Shown in pieces: positions 1 to 5,879 of a DNA stretch of 5,879 nt. Each line of letters begins with the position of its first letter. Within the stretch, counting starts at the first letter, position 1. This DNA comes from Bacteroidota bacterium (GTDB lineage Bacteria; Bacteroidota; Bacteroidia; Bacteroidales; Prolixibacteraceae): NCBI GenBank assembly GCA_030695265.1, contig JAUYTA010000668.1, positions 1-5,879 of the forward strand, in the 5' to 3' direction. The notes below the pieces were generated by a model. That model saw only the letters and a program-made list of their open reading frames with translations, did no database searches and was not told the origin of the DNA. The translations under genes were made by a program, and so were the position numbers.

Positions 1-464
1 TATTTTCGCAGCTTGCCGGAATTCCACTGTATCCAACAGTAGAAAAACTCAACCAGCTTTTTAAAAAAAATATCGACCCAAAGGAATTGGGCGATATCAA
101 GGAAGTCGAGTTTGAAAAAAACATGCATCTCACTCCTGAAATAAAAATCATAACCAATTTGGTACGCGAATACCATGGGAAATTACCGATGGCGGTCGGA
201 ACAGGCGGTTCAAGGCGATTATCGCTGAAAACCCTTGGAATTATTGGCTTGCAGGATTATTTCGATATTTTGGTGACCAGCGAAGATGTTTCGAATTTTA
301 AACCACATCCCGAAACATTTGTTAAATGTGCAGAATTGATGGGCGTAAATCCTGAAGATTGTGAAGTTTTTGAAGATGGCGTTTTGGGTATTCAGGCTGC
401 AAATACTGCCGGAATGATGGTTGTTGACGTTACAAAATATTACGAAGTTACGATAGGAAATTAA
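1..464 (+). CDS. HAD-superfamily phosphatase, YqaB/beta-phosphoglucomutase-like (5' end missing)
   Basis: The reading frame is open from base 3 to the TAA at 462-464, giving 153 visible residues, and runs off the left edge. The true start and the first HAD motif (DxDGT, with the nucleophile Asp) are outside. Visible are motif II (PMAVGTGGSRR, around residues 63-72), the motif III lysine (SNFKPHPETF, around 97-106) and motif IV (EVFEDGVLGIQAA, around 121-133). The wording of these blocks and the ending GMMVVDV closely resemble E. coli YqaB, a small-cap HAD enzyme acting on fructose-1-phosphate and similar sugar phosphates. By comparison with YqaB (about 188 residues), some 40-50 N-terminal residues are missing. 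A TTG at 87 would start inside the cap region and is not a credible start. The product should be cytosolic and Mg-dependent. Substrate cannot be fixed from sequence; beta-phosphoglucomutase or another sugar phosphatase remains possible. The next gene starts 3 bases after the stop, implying one transcript. Confidence 0.88.
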   Translation, partial: FSQLAGIPLYPTVEKLNQLFKKNIDPKELGDIKEVEFEKNMHLTPEIKIITNLVREYHGKLPMAVGTGGSRRLSLKTLGIIGLQDYFDILVTSEDVSNFKPHPETFVKCAELMGVNPEDCEVFEDGVLGIQAANTAGMMVVDVTKYYEVTIGN

Positions 465-467
465 GTT

Positions 468-1484
468 ATGCGAAAGATTATTTGGTTACTGGTTGTTGTT
501 GCATGGGTTTCGGACTCTTGTTCTGCGCAGAAAAATAATCTCCGGAATGAATACACTGTTGTTTCATACAATGTGGAAAATCTGTTTGATACAGTGGATG
601 ATCCGAAAGTTCCCGATGAAGAGTTTCTTCCGGAAAGTGAAAAATTGTGGAACAACGAGCGGTACCAGAAAAAACTCAACGATCTGGCAAAAGTAATTTC
701 AGAAGTTAATCCGCTTGAAATGCCTGAAATAGTTGGTTTGATTGAAGTTGAGAACCGAACCGTACTTGAAGATTTAATCAGGACGACTGCGTTTAAAGAC
801 CATAAATACGTCATCATTCACGAAGATAGTCCCGATTACCGGGGAATTGATGTGGCTTTGATTTATCGCACTGATGCTTTTACTGAAATCATGCACGAAA
901 CTTTGCCGGTTATTTTTCCTGACGATCCGCAGTTTAAAACCCGCGATATCTTGCATGTAGTTGGAAAAATCAAAAATGAAACGGTACATATTTTTGTGAA
1001 CCACTGGCCATCGCGAATTGGGGGTGAAGACAAAACCGAACCCAAACGGGTTTTGGCAGCTTCGGTGCTGAAACAACGGGTTGATTTGCTGATGAAAGTT
1101 GATCCGAAAGCCCGCATCATCATCATGGGCGACATGAACGATGAAACCGGTAATAAAAGTTTGTCGGAGGTTCTTGGCGCTGCATCACCCAATTCAGGAG
1201 CAAAACTGGTGAATTTAATGATACCCGATGATCATGCAGGTCAGGGAACCTATTTTTACAATGGCGGATGGAACATGCTTGACCACCTGATTGTTTCAGG
1301 AGAAATGATTTCGGGTAAAAAGATGAAAGTTGAAAATGCCAAAGGTCATATTTACAAAAGTGACTGGATGCTTTTTACCAACAAAAACGGTGACAAAACT
1401 CCCAATCGCTCTTATGTTGGAAATAAATATGTTGGCGGTGTCAGCGATCATTTTCCTGTGTATTTTAGGATGATTGTGAGATAG
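468..1484 (+). CDS. Exported endonuclease/exonuclease/phosphatase (EEP, DNase I-fold) family protein
   Basis: A complete 338-residue protein. Residues 1-20 form an export signal: Met-Arg-Lys, a hydrophobic stretch (IIWLLVVVAWV), then SDSCSA followed by Gln21. Cleavage after CSA by signal peptidase I fits best; Cys18 makes a weak lipobox an alternative. The DNase I-fold motifs follow in order: YNVENLF (34-40, Asn35), GLIEVENR (90-97, metal-binding Glu93), YRGIDVALIYR (124-134), VNHWPSR (177-183, His179), GDMND (221-225), LDH (271-273) and SDHFPV (326-331, His328). All expected catalytic and metal-binding positions are present, so it should be an active Mg-dependent phosphodiesterase or phosphatase outside the cytoplasm. 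The family includes DNases, phospholipid and inositol phosphatases, and sequence alone does not choose; extracellular nuclease is a reasonable guess. It starts 3 bases after the HAD gene, has no strong ribosome-binding site, and is probably co-transcribed with it. The ATG at 468 is well placed before the signal peptide. Confidence 0.92.
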   Translation: MRKIIWLLVVVAWVSDSCSAQKNNLRNEYTVVSYNVENLFDTVDDPKVPDEEFLPESEKLWNNERYQKKLNDLAKVISEVNPLEMPEIVGLIEVENRTVLEDLIRTTAFKDHKYVIIHEDSPDYRGIDVALIYRTDAFTEIMHETLPVIFPDDPQFKTRDILHVVGKIKNETVHIFVNHWPSRIGGEDKTEPKRVLAASVLKQRVDLLMKVDPKARIIIMGDMNDETGNKSLSEVLGAASPNSGAKLVNLMIPDDHAGQGTYFYNGGWNMLDHLIVSGEMISGKKMKVENAKGHIYKSDWMLFTNKNGDKTPNRSYVGNKYVGGVSDHFPVYFRMIVR

Positions 1485-1503
1485 AAGGAGAAGAAAAGTG
1501 AGG

Positions 1504-1532
1504 TTGGGAGATTGAGTAATTCGTTATCTTTG
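1504..1532 (+). promoter_or_regulatory. Candidate Bacteroidetes-type promoter of the toxin-antitoxin cassette
   Basis: TATCTTTG at 1525-1532 matches the Bacteroidetes -7 consensus TAnnTTTG exactly. A TTG at 1504-1506 lies 18 bases upstream and suits the -33 element. An A-run (1533-1540) follows, and the antitoxin ATG is at 1545. Transcription would be expected to start only a few bases before that ATG. The placement just ahead of the cassette makes chance less likely, but the motif is short and untested. No convincing operator palindrome was found here, although such antitoxins often repress their own promoter. Confidence 0.6.
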
Positions 1533-1544
1533 AAAAAAAATATC

Positions 1545-1787
1545 ATGACAACAGTAGATCGAAAACTAAGATTTGTTCAGGAATTTCTTCGTATTGCCGA
1601 CGATGAAATTATCGATAAACTTGAAAAACTGTTAGGTTCAGAAAGAAAGAAAAAGATTTCCAAAGGACTTGATCCACTTACAATGGATGAGTTAAATAAA
1701 AGGATCGACCAGTCAGAAGATGATTTTAAGAAGGGGAGATTTAGCGAAACCAAAGACCTTCTTAAAAGCATAGAGACATGGAAATAA
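1545..1787 (+). CDS. Antitoxin-like protein of a RelE/ParE-type toxin-antitoxin pair
   Basis: An 80-residue protein from the ATG at 1545. The frame also offers a TTG at 1512 (91 residues), but the candidate promoter box at 1525-1532 lies between the two, and the A-rich stretch before 1545 is a typical Bacteroidetes leader, so 1545 is preferred. The N-terminal half (residues 1-31, RKLRFVQEFLRIADDEII then DKLEKLL) is predicted helical and is followed by a basic patch (SERKKK, 32-37). The C-terminal half (PLTMDELNKRIDQSEDDF, then KKGR and a final IETWK) has the shape of a toxin-wrapping antitoxin tail: DELNKRI, an acidic stretch, a KxGR turn and a terminal Trp. No ribbon-helix-helix or classical HTH is evident. 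The role is assigned mainly from the overlapping downstream toxin and resemblance to small Bacteroidetes antitoxins of the 'addiction module component' kind. It should bind and neutralise the toxin in the cytoplasm. Its 3' end overlaps the toxin gene by 10 bases. Confidence 0.8.
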   Translation: MTTVDRKLRFVQEFLRIADDEIIDKLEKLLGSERKKKISKGLDPLTMDELNKRIDQSEDDFKKGRFSETKDLLKSIETWK

Positions 1788-2095
1788 AAATACTTTGGTC
1801 GGATTCGGCACTTGCTGACCTTGAAGAAATATTTGATTACCATAAAGCTAAAGCCAGTCCTGGTATTGCCCGTAATTTGGTTAAATCAATCATACAAAAA
1901 GCACAGATTCTTGAATCTAATCCTTTATTGGGAGTTAAGGAACCGTTGTTATCTGCCCGAGCTTTTGAATATCGCTATCTTGTTGAGAAAAACTACAAAA
2001 TCATATATCGCTTTAATGATAACCTTATCAAAGTAAATACGATTTTCGATTGTCGCCAAAGTCCAAATAAGCTGGAAAGTTTAAAAGATAAATAG
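1778..2095 (+). CDS. RelE/ParE-family type II toxin
   Basis: A 105-residue protein of normal size for the family. The N-terminus (EIKILWSDSALADLEEI, residues 2-18) has the usual beta strand followed by the W-S-x-x-A-x-x-D-L helix. The second helix region contains ARNLVKSIIQKA (31-42) and the typical SNPLLG turn (47-52). The C-terminal sheet shows EYRYLVEKNYKIIYR (64-78), a family hallmark, and then IFDCRQSPNKL (89-99), matching the common FDxRQxP ending. Arg66, Arg78 and Arg93 are candidates for functionally important residues. ParE members poison DNA gyrase, while RelE members cut ribosome-bound mRNA; this sequence lies in the shared superfamily and the target cannot be decided by eye. The ATG lies within the antitoxin's last codons (10-base overlap), so translation is probably coupled. 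There is no truncation or frameshift. The region is AT-rich compared with uvrB downstream. Confidence 0.9.
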   Translation: MEIKILWSDSALADLEEIFDYHKAKASPGIARNLVKSIIQKAQILESNPLLGVKEPLLSARAFEYRYLVEKNYKIIYRFNDNLIKVNTIFDCRQSPNKLESLKDK

Positions 2096-2122
2096 CTTAA
2101 AAAATAATACTCCAAAATAGAA

Positions 2123-4147
2123 GTGAACGCTTTCAAAATTGTTTCTGAATATCAGCCCACCGGCGATCAGCCTGAAGCCATTAGGCAATTGACCGATGGT
2201 TTGCACAATGGTACAACGTTTCAAACCCTGCTCGGTGTTACCGGGTCGGGAAAAACATTTACCATGGCCAATGTGATTGAACAGGTGCAACGTCCGGCGC
2301 TTATTTTAAGTCACAATAAAACGCTGGCGGCCCAGTTGTACAGCGAAATGAAGCAGTTTTTTCCTGAAAATGCCGTCGAATATTTTGTTTCCTATTACGA
2401 TTATTATCAGCCTGAAGCCTACCTCCCTACGACAAATACTTACATCGAAAAAGATCTTTCGATCAACAAAGACATAGAGAAATTGCGTTTAAGCACAACT
2501 TCCTCATTGCTCTCCGGAAGGCGCGATGTGATTGTGGTTTCGTCGGTTTCGTGTTTGTACGGAATTGGTAATCCTGCTGATTTTCATGCCAATGTGACCA
2601 AAGTTTCAAAAGGAGAAACCATCAGTCGCAATGTATTTCTCCGGAAGTTGGTGGATGCACTTTATTCGCGCAACGAAGTGGAATTCAATCGTGGAAATTT
2701 CAGGGTAAAAGGCGATTCGGTGGATGTTTTTCCGGCGTATGCCGATATTGCTTTCCGGATTGTTTTCTGGGGCGATGATATTGAAGAAATTTATTCTTTC
2801 GATCCGGTTGGCGGTGGAACCATTGAATCGTTGGATTTGGCGGTGATTTATCCGGCCAATATGTTTGTGACCACGAAGGAACGAATGCAACTGGCCATTC
2901 GGCAAATTCAGGATGATTTGGTCAAACAGGTTGATTTTTTCAAGGAAATTGGCAAACCGCTGGAAGCCAAACGGATTTTGGAGCGTGTAGAATACGATCT
3001 TGAAATGATGCGTGAACTGGGCTATTGTCCGGGGGTTGAAAACTATTCCCGTTACTTCGACGGTAGGGTAGCGGGCTCTCGGCCTTTCTGCCTGCTCGAT
3101 TATTTTCCTGACGATTTTGTGACCATCATTGATGAAAGTCACGTTACATTACCCCAAATCAAGGCCATGTTCGGTGGCGACCGTTCGCGTAAAATCAACC
3201 TGGTTGAATACGGATGGCGGCTTCCGGCTGCCATCGACAACCGTCCGCTGACTTTCGATGAATTTGAAAGTGTAGTGGACCAAACCGTTTTTGTAAGCGC
3301 CACACCTGCTGATTACGAACTGGCAAAATCTGAGGGGATCGTTGTGGAACAAGTTATACGTCCAACTGGTTTGCTCGATCCGATTATTGATGTTCGTCCA
3401 AGTATCAACCAGATTGATAACCTGATGCACGAAATTCATTTACGAATCGAACGTAATGAGCGGATTCTGGTAACCACACTGACCAAACGAATGGCAGAAG
3501 AGCTGAGCAGCTATCTGGCAAACATGGGCGTAAAAACACGGTACATTCATTCTGATGTTGAAACCCTCGACCGTATTCAGATTTTGGAAGATCTGCGCAA
3601 AGGTGAATTTGACGTGTTGGTTGGGATCAATTTGTTGCGCGAAGGATTGGATTTGCCCGAAGTTTCGCTGGTTGCCATTTTAGATGCTGATAAGGAAGGA
3701 TTCCTTCGTTCGGAGCGTTCACTTACTCAAACTGCCGGACGTGCTGCCCGAAACCTGAATGGAATGGTGATTATGTATGCCGATAAAATAACCAATTCCA
3801 TGCAGCGAACCATCGACTCTACCAATCGCCGGCGCGAGAAACAGCTGAAATACAACATCGAAAACGACATTACTCCAACCCAAATCATTAAGGCTGCCCG
3901 CGAAATAGTTGGCTATGCAAGTGTTGGTATGAAAGTGAAGGTAAAAGGATACAGTGGCGACGAACCTACCAATCTGGCAGCCGATCCGGTTGTACAATAC
4001 ATGAGCGCACCAGCTTTGGAAAAAGCGATTGCTAAACTCAAAAAAGATATGGAATCTGCCGCCAAAGAACTCGACTTTTACGAAGCTGCCCGTTTGCGTG
4101 ATGAAATGTACAGATTTCAGGAGATATTAAAGGGAAAGGGGAAGTAA
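2123..4147 (+). CDS. uvrB: UvrABC excinuclease subunit B
   Basis: A complete 674-residue UvrB, the usual family length (E. coli 673). UvrB receives damaged DNA from UvrA, verifies the lesion with its ATPase and recruits UvrC for incision in nucleotide excision repair. Visible landmarks in order: the N-terminus FKIVSEYQPTGDQPEAI (4-20), Walker A GVTGSGKT (38-45), the aromatic beta-hairpin YYDYYQPEAY (91-100) that clamps a DNA strand, the UvrA-interacting domain around 155-250, the DESH helicase motif II (337-340), VSATP (391-395), motif V with LLREGLDLPEV (504-514), motif VI QTAGRAAR (536-543), the UvrB-specific block with STNRRREKQLKYN (566-578), and a C-terminal UVR motif (about 633-668) that contacts UvrC. 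The start is GTG: an in-frame TAA at 2105-2107 lies just upstream, no ATG lies between, and the first residues match the family. No Shine-Dalgarno site and no promoter were recognised in the 27-base gap after the toxin gene, so read-through from upstream is possible. Confidence 0.98.
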   Translation: MNAFKIVSEYQPTGDQPEAIRQLTDGLHNGTTFQTLLGVTGSGKTFTMANVIEQVQRPALILSHNKTLAAQLYSEMKQFFPENAVEYFVSYYDYYQPEAYLPTTNTYIEKDLSINKDIEKLRLSTTSSLLSGRRDVIVVSSVSCLYGIGNPADFHANVTKVSKGETISRNVFLRKLVDALYSRNEVEFNRGNFRVKGDSVDVFPAYADIAFRIVFWGDDIEEIYSFDPVGGGTIESLDLAVIYPANMFVTTKERMQLAIRQIQDDLVKQVDFFKEIGKPLEAKRILERVEYDLEMMRELGYCPGVENYSRYFDGRVAGSRPFCLLDYFPDDFVTIIDESHVTLPQIKAMFGGDRSRKINLVEYGWRLPAAIDNRPLTFDEFESVVDQTVFVSATPADYELAKSEGIVVEQVIRPTGLLDPIIDVRPSINQIDNLMHEIHLRIERNERILVTTLTKRMAEELSSYLANMGVKTRYIHSDVETLDRIQILEDLRKGEFDVLVGINLLREGLDLPEVSLVAILDADKEGFLRSERSLTQTAGRAARNLNGMVIMYADKITNSMQRTIDSTNRRREKQLKYNIENDITPTQIIKAAREIVGYASVGMKVKVKGYSGDEPTNLAADPVVQYMSAPALEKAIAKLKKDMESAAKELDFYEAARLRDEMYRFQEILKGKGK

Positions 4148-4151
4148 ATGC

Positions 4152-4189
4152 AAAAGCCCTGAAGATCAGCAATGATTTTCATGGCTTTT
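4152..4189. terminator. Long hairpin between convergent uvrB and argS, likely bidirectional terminator
   Basis: Bases 4152-4168 pair with 4173-4189 around the loop GCAA (4169-4172). Of 17 positions, only C4159/T4182 is mismatched, and G4164-T4177 is a wobble pair on the + strand. The outer stem AAAAGCC/GGCTTTT puts a T-run at the 3' edge on either strand. The hairpin begins 4 bases after the uvrB stop and lies 37 bases past the argS stop, so it can end both transcripts. The loop fits the stable GNRA tetraloop class on the + strand. Confidence 0.82.
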
Positions 4190-4226
4190 ATCTTCTGACT
4201 TCCGTCTCCGGACTTCAAACTAATTT

Positions 4227-5879
4227 CTACATTCTTTCAGGCACATCAATCCCCAGCAGTTTCATTCCTGTTTTGATTACTTTGCCAACGTTTTCAGCAA
4301 TTACAAGGCGAAGGTTTCGTATTTCTTCGTTTTCTTCGATCAGAATGGGGGCTTCGTGGTAAAACTGGTTAAATTCCTTTACCAGTTCATATACATAGTT
4401 GGCAATCAGGGCAGGACTGTAACTTTCGCCTGATTCTTTCACCGCTACCGGGAATTGCGAAACCAATTTAATTAATTGCAGTTCTTTAATTCCGGGTTCT
4501 GTATGCATTGCAACAGTGCGGTTCATTTCTATTTTACGGTCGGCAGCTTTGCGCAAAATTGACCGGATACGTGCGTAGGTATATTGAATAAACGGACCGG
4601 TATTGCCATTAAAATCAATGGATTCTTCAGGATTAAAGAGCATGTTTTTCTTTGGATCGACCTTCAGGATAAAATATTTTAGCGCTCCCAAAGCGATCAT
4701 CCGGTAGGTTTCGGCAGCCTGTTCGGGCGTGTAACCTTCCAGTTTACCCAGTTCTTCGGAAGTTTTCTTTGAAACTTCGATCATTCCGGCCACCAAATCG
4801 TCGGCATCAACCACCGTTCCTTCGCGCGATTTCATTTTTCCCTGCGGAAGTTCGACCATTCCGTAGGAGAAATGATGCAGTCCTTTTCCGAATTCGAAAC
4901 CCAGTTTGTCGAGCAGGATGGACAATACCTGGAAATGGTAATTCTGCTCGTTTCCAACCACATAAATCATTTTATCGATCGGGTAATCCTGGTAACGTTC
5001 TTTGGCAGTTCCGATGTCCTGGGTCATGTAAACAGAGGTACCATCGCTGCGGAGCAATATTTTCTGATCAAGTCCTTCCGCTGTCAGGTCAACCCAAATC
5101 GAAGAATCTTCTTTCTGGTAAAAAACGCCCTCGGTTAGCCCGCGTAAAACTTCATCTTTTCCGTACAGGTAGGTTTCCGATTCGTAGTATATTTTGTCGA
5201 AATCAACGCCCAGTTCTTTGTAAGTAACATCGAATCCGGCATAAACCCAGCTGTTCATGGTTTCCCAAAGTTGGATGGTTTCCGGATCCTTGGCTTCCCA
5301 TTTCAGCAACATTTCGCGTGCTCCCTGCATCGACGGTGCATTTTGTTCGGCGCTTTCTTTTGTTTCGCCTTGTTCTACTAAAGCTGCGATTTCCTGTTTA
5401 TATTCCTGATCGAATTTCACGTAGTACTTGCCTACCAGATGATCGCCTTTGATGCCGGTATTTTCGGGAGTTTGTCCGTTGCCCCACATTTTCCATGCAT
5501 ACATCGACTTGCAGATATGAATTCCGCGATCGTTCACAATGTTGGTCTTTACCACTTTATTGCCGTTTGCTTTCAGAATTTCGCCGAGTGAAAACCCAAG
5601 CAGGTTGTTGCGGATATGCCCCAAATGCAAAGGTTTGTTGGTGTTGGGCGACGAATATTCCACCATTACCAGTTTGGACGAATCGGTGGCTTCGGTAATT
5701 CCATAATTAGCAGTTGTGCTTACTGAATTCAGAACAGACACCCAGTAATCGGAGGTAATTACAAGGTTAAGAAAACCTTTAACAACATTGTATGAGTCAA
5801 CTTCGGGTACATTTTTCTGAAGATAATCGCCAATTTCAGCGGCAGTTTGTTCCGGAGATTTTTTCGACATCCGAACAAA
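4227..5879 (-). CDS. argS: Arginyl-tRNA synthetase (N-terminus outside window)
   Basis: A class I aminoacyl-tRNA synthetase that charges tRNA-Arg in the cytoplasm. The frame stops with TAG at 4229-4227 and stays open to the right edge. The ATG at 5870 would give 547 residues, but it is probably internal: the codons before it (Phe-Val-Arg) and the residues after it (SKKSPEQTAAEIGDYL) fit the middle of the N-terminal Add-1 domain, so roughly 40-60 codons are missing. Numbering from that Met: Add-1 remainder 1-50, catalytic entry VEYSSPNTNKPLHLGHI (70-86) with the HIGH-type motif HLGH, NDRGIHI (113-119), the KMSKS-type loop as KMKSREG (345-351), YTYARIRSIL (430-439) opening the DALR anticodon-binding domain, and the usual ending GIDVPERM. 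KMKSREG is, to my knowledge, normal for Bacteroidetes ArgRS. No frameshift is seen. It converges on uvrB with 79 bases between and shares the hairpin there. Its promoter is outside the window. Confidence 0.97.
   Translation of the reverse strand, partial: FVRMSKKSPEQTAAEIGDYLQKNVPEVDSYNVVKGFLNLVITSDYWVSVLNSVSTTANYGITEATDSSKLVMVEYSSPNTNKPLHLGHIRNNLLGFSLGEILKANGNKVVKTNIVNDRGIHICKSMYAWKMWGNGQTPENTGIKGDHLVGKYYVKFDQEYKQEIAALVEQGETKESAEQNAPSMQGAREMLLKWEAKDPETIQLWETMNSWVYAGFDVTYKELGVDFDKIYYESETYLYGKDEVLRGLTEGVFYQKEDSSIWVDLTAEGLDQKILLRSDGTSVYMTQDIGTAKERYQDYPIDKMIYVVGNEQNYHFQVLSILLDKLGFEFGKGLHHFSYGMVELPQGKMKSREGTVVDADDLVAGMIEVSKKTSEELGKLEGYTPEQAAETYRMIALGALKYFILKVDPKKNMLFNPEESIDFNGNTGPFIQYTYARIRSILRKAADRKIEMNRTVAMHTEPGIKELQLIKLVSQFPVAVKESGESYSPALIANYVYELVKEFNQFYHEAPILIEENEEIRNLRLVIAENVGKVIKTGMKLLGIDVPERM

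Noticed and set aside
985..1000. TATTTTTG match to the -7 promoter consensus inside the EEP gene
   Set aside because: It is within conserved coding sequence with no gene start downstream. Such short matches are expected by chance in AT-rich DNA.
461..1192. Several minus-strand frames opposite the EEP gene
   Set aside because: Ser/Phe/Arg-rich translations without recognisable motifs. The plus strand carries the complete, motif-bearing protein.
1515..1535. Possible palindromic operator around TAATTCGTTA
   Set aside because: Only three base pairs (TAA/TTA) around TTCG pair properly. This is too weak to call an operator.
1512..1544. TTG start giving an 11-residue longer antitoxin
   Set aside because: The extension would be encoded across the likely promoter, and the ATG at 1545 has a better leader.
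2606..3142. 178-codon open frame on the minus strand inside uvrB
   Set aside because: It lies wholly within a strongly conserved gene, resembles no family I know, and looks like a shadow of uvrB codon use.
4197..4216. Direct GACTTC repeats and a 4-bp TCCG/CGGA inverted repeat after uvrB
   Set aside because: Too short to be a second terminator or an attachment site.
4769..5227. 152-codon open frame on the plus strand inside argS
   Set aside because: It is antisense to conserved ArgRS sequence, with Arg/Pro/Phe-rich low-sense composition and no start signal.

Overview
The window looks like chromosomal DNA of a Bacteroidota (Bacteroidetes), probably of the Bacteroidales/Marinilabiliales kind. 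The evidence is the flavour of the proteins, A-rich leaders without Shine-Dalgarno sites at most starts, and a good match to the Bacteroidetes -33/-7 promoter (TTG, then TAnnTTTG) before one gene. The placement is by recognition, not by a database search.

Layout. The left edge cuts into the 5' part of a YqaB-like HAD phosphatase gene (1-464, +). Three bases after its stop begins a complete gene for an exported endonuclease/exonuclease/phosphatase (EEP) family hydrolase (468-1484, +). A 60-base gap carries a candidate promoter and leads into a two-gene type II toxin-antitoxin cassette: an antitoxin-like protein (1545-1787) overlapping a RelE/ParE-family toxin (1778-2095). Only 27 bases after the toxin comes full-length uvrB (2123-4147, +, GTG start). 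A long hairpin with a four-base loop lies in the 79-base gap between uvrB and the convergent argS. The argS gene (4227 to the right edge, minus strand) lacks its first few dozen codons because they lie outside the window.

How the genes relate. uvrB (nucleotide excision repair) and argS (arginine tRNA charging) are housekeeping genes. The HAD and EEP genes probably share a transcript, but the products act in different compartments. The toxin-antitoxin pair is the accessory element. By hand count it is about 34% G+C, against about 48% in sampled uvrB blocks, so it may be a horizontally acquired insertion. No promoter or terminator was recognised between toxin and uvrB, so uvrB could be read from the cassette promoter; this is the main testable idea here. 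No mobile-element genes, CRISPR arrays, tRNAs or rRNAs were seen, and most of the window is ordinary.
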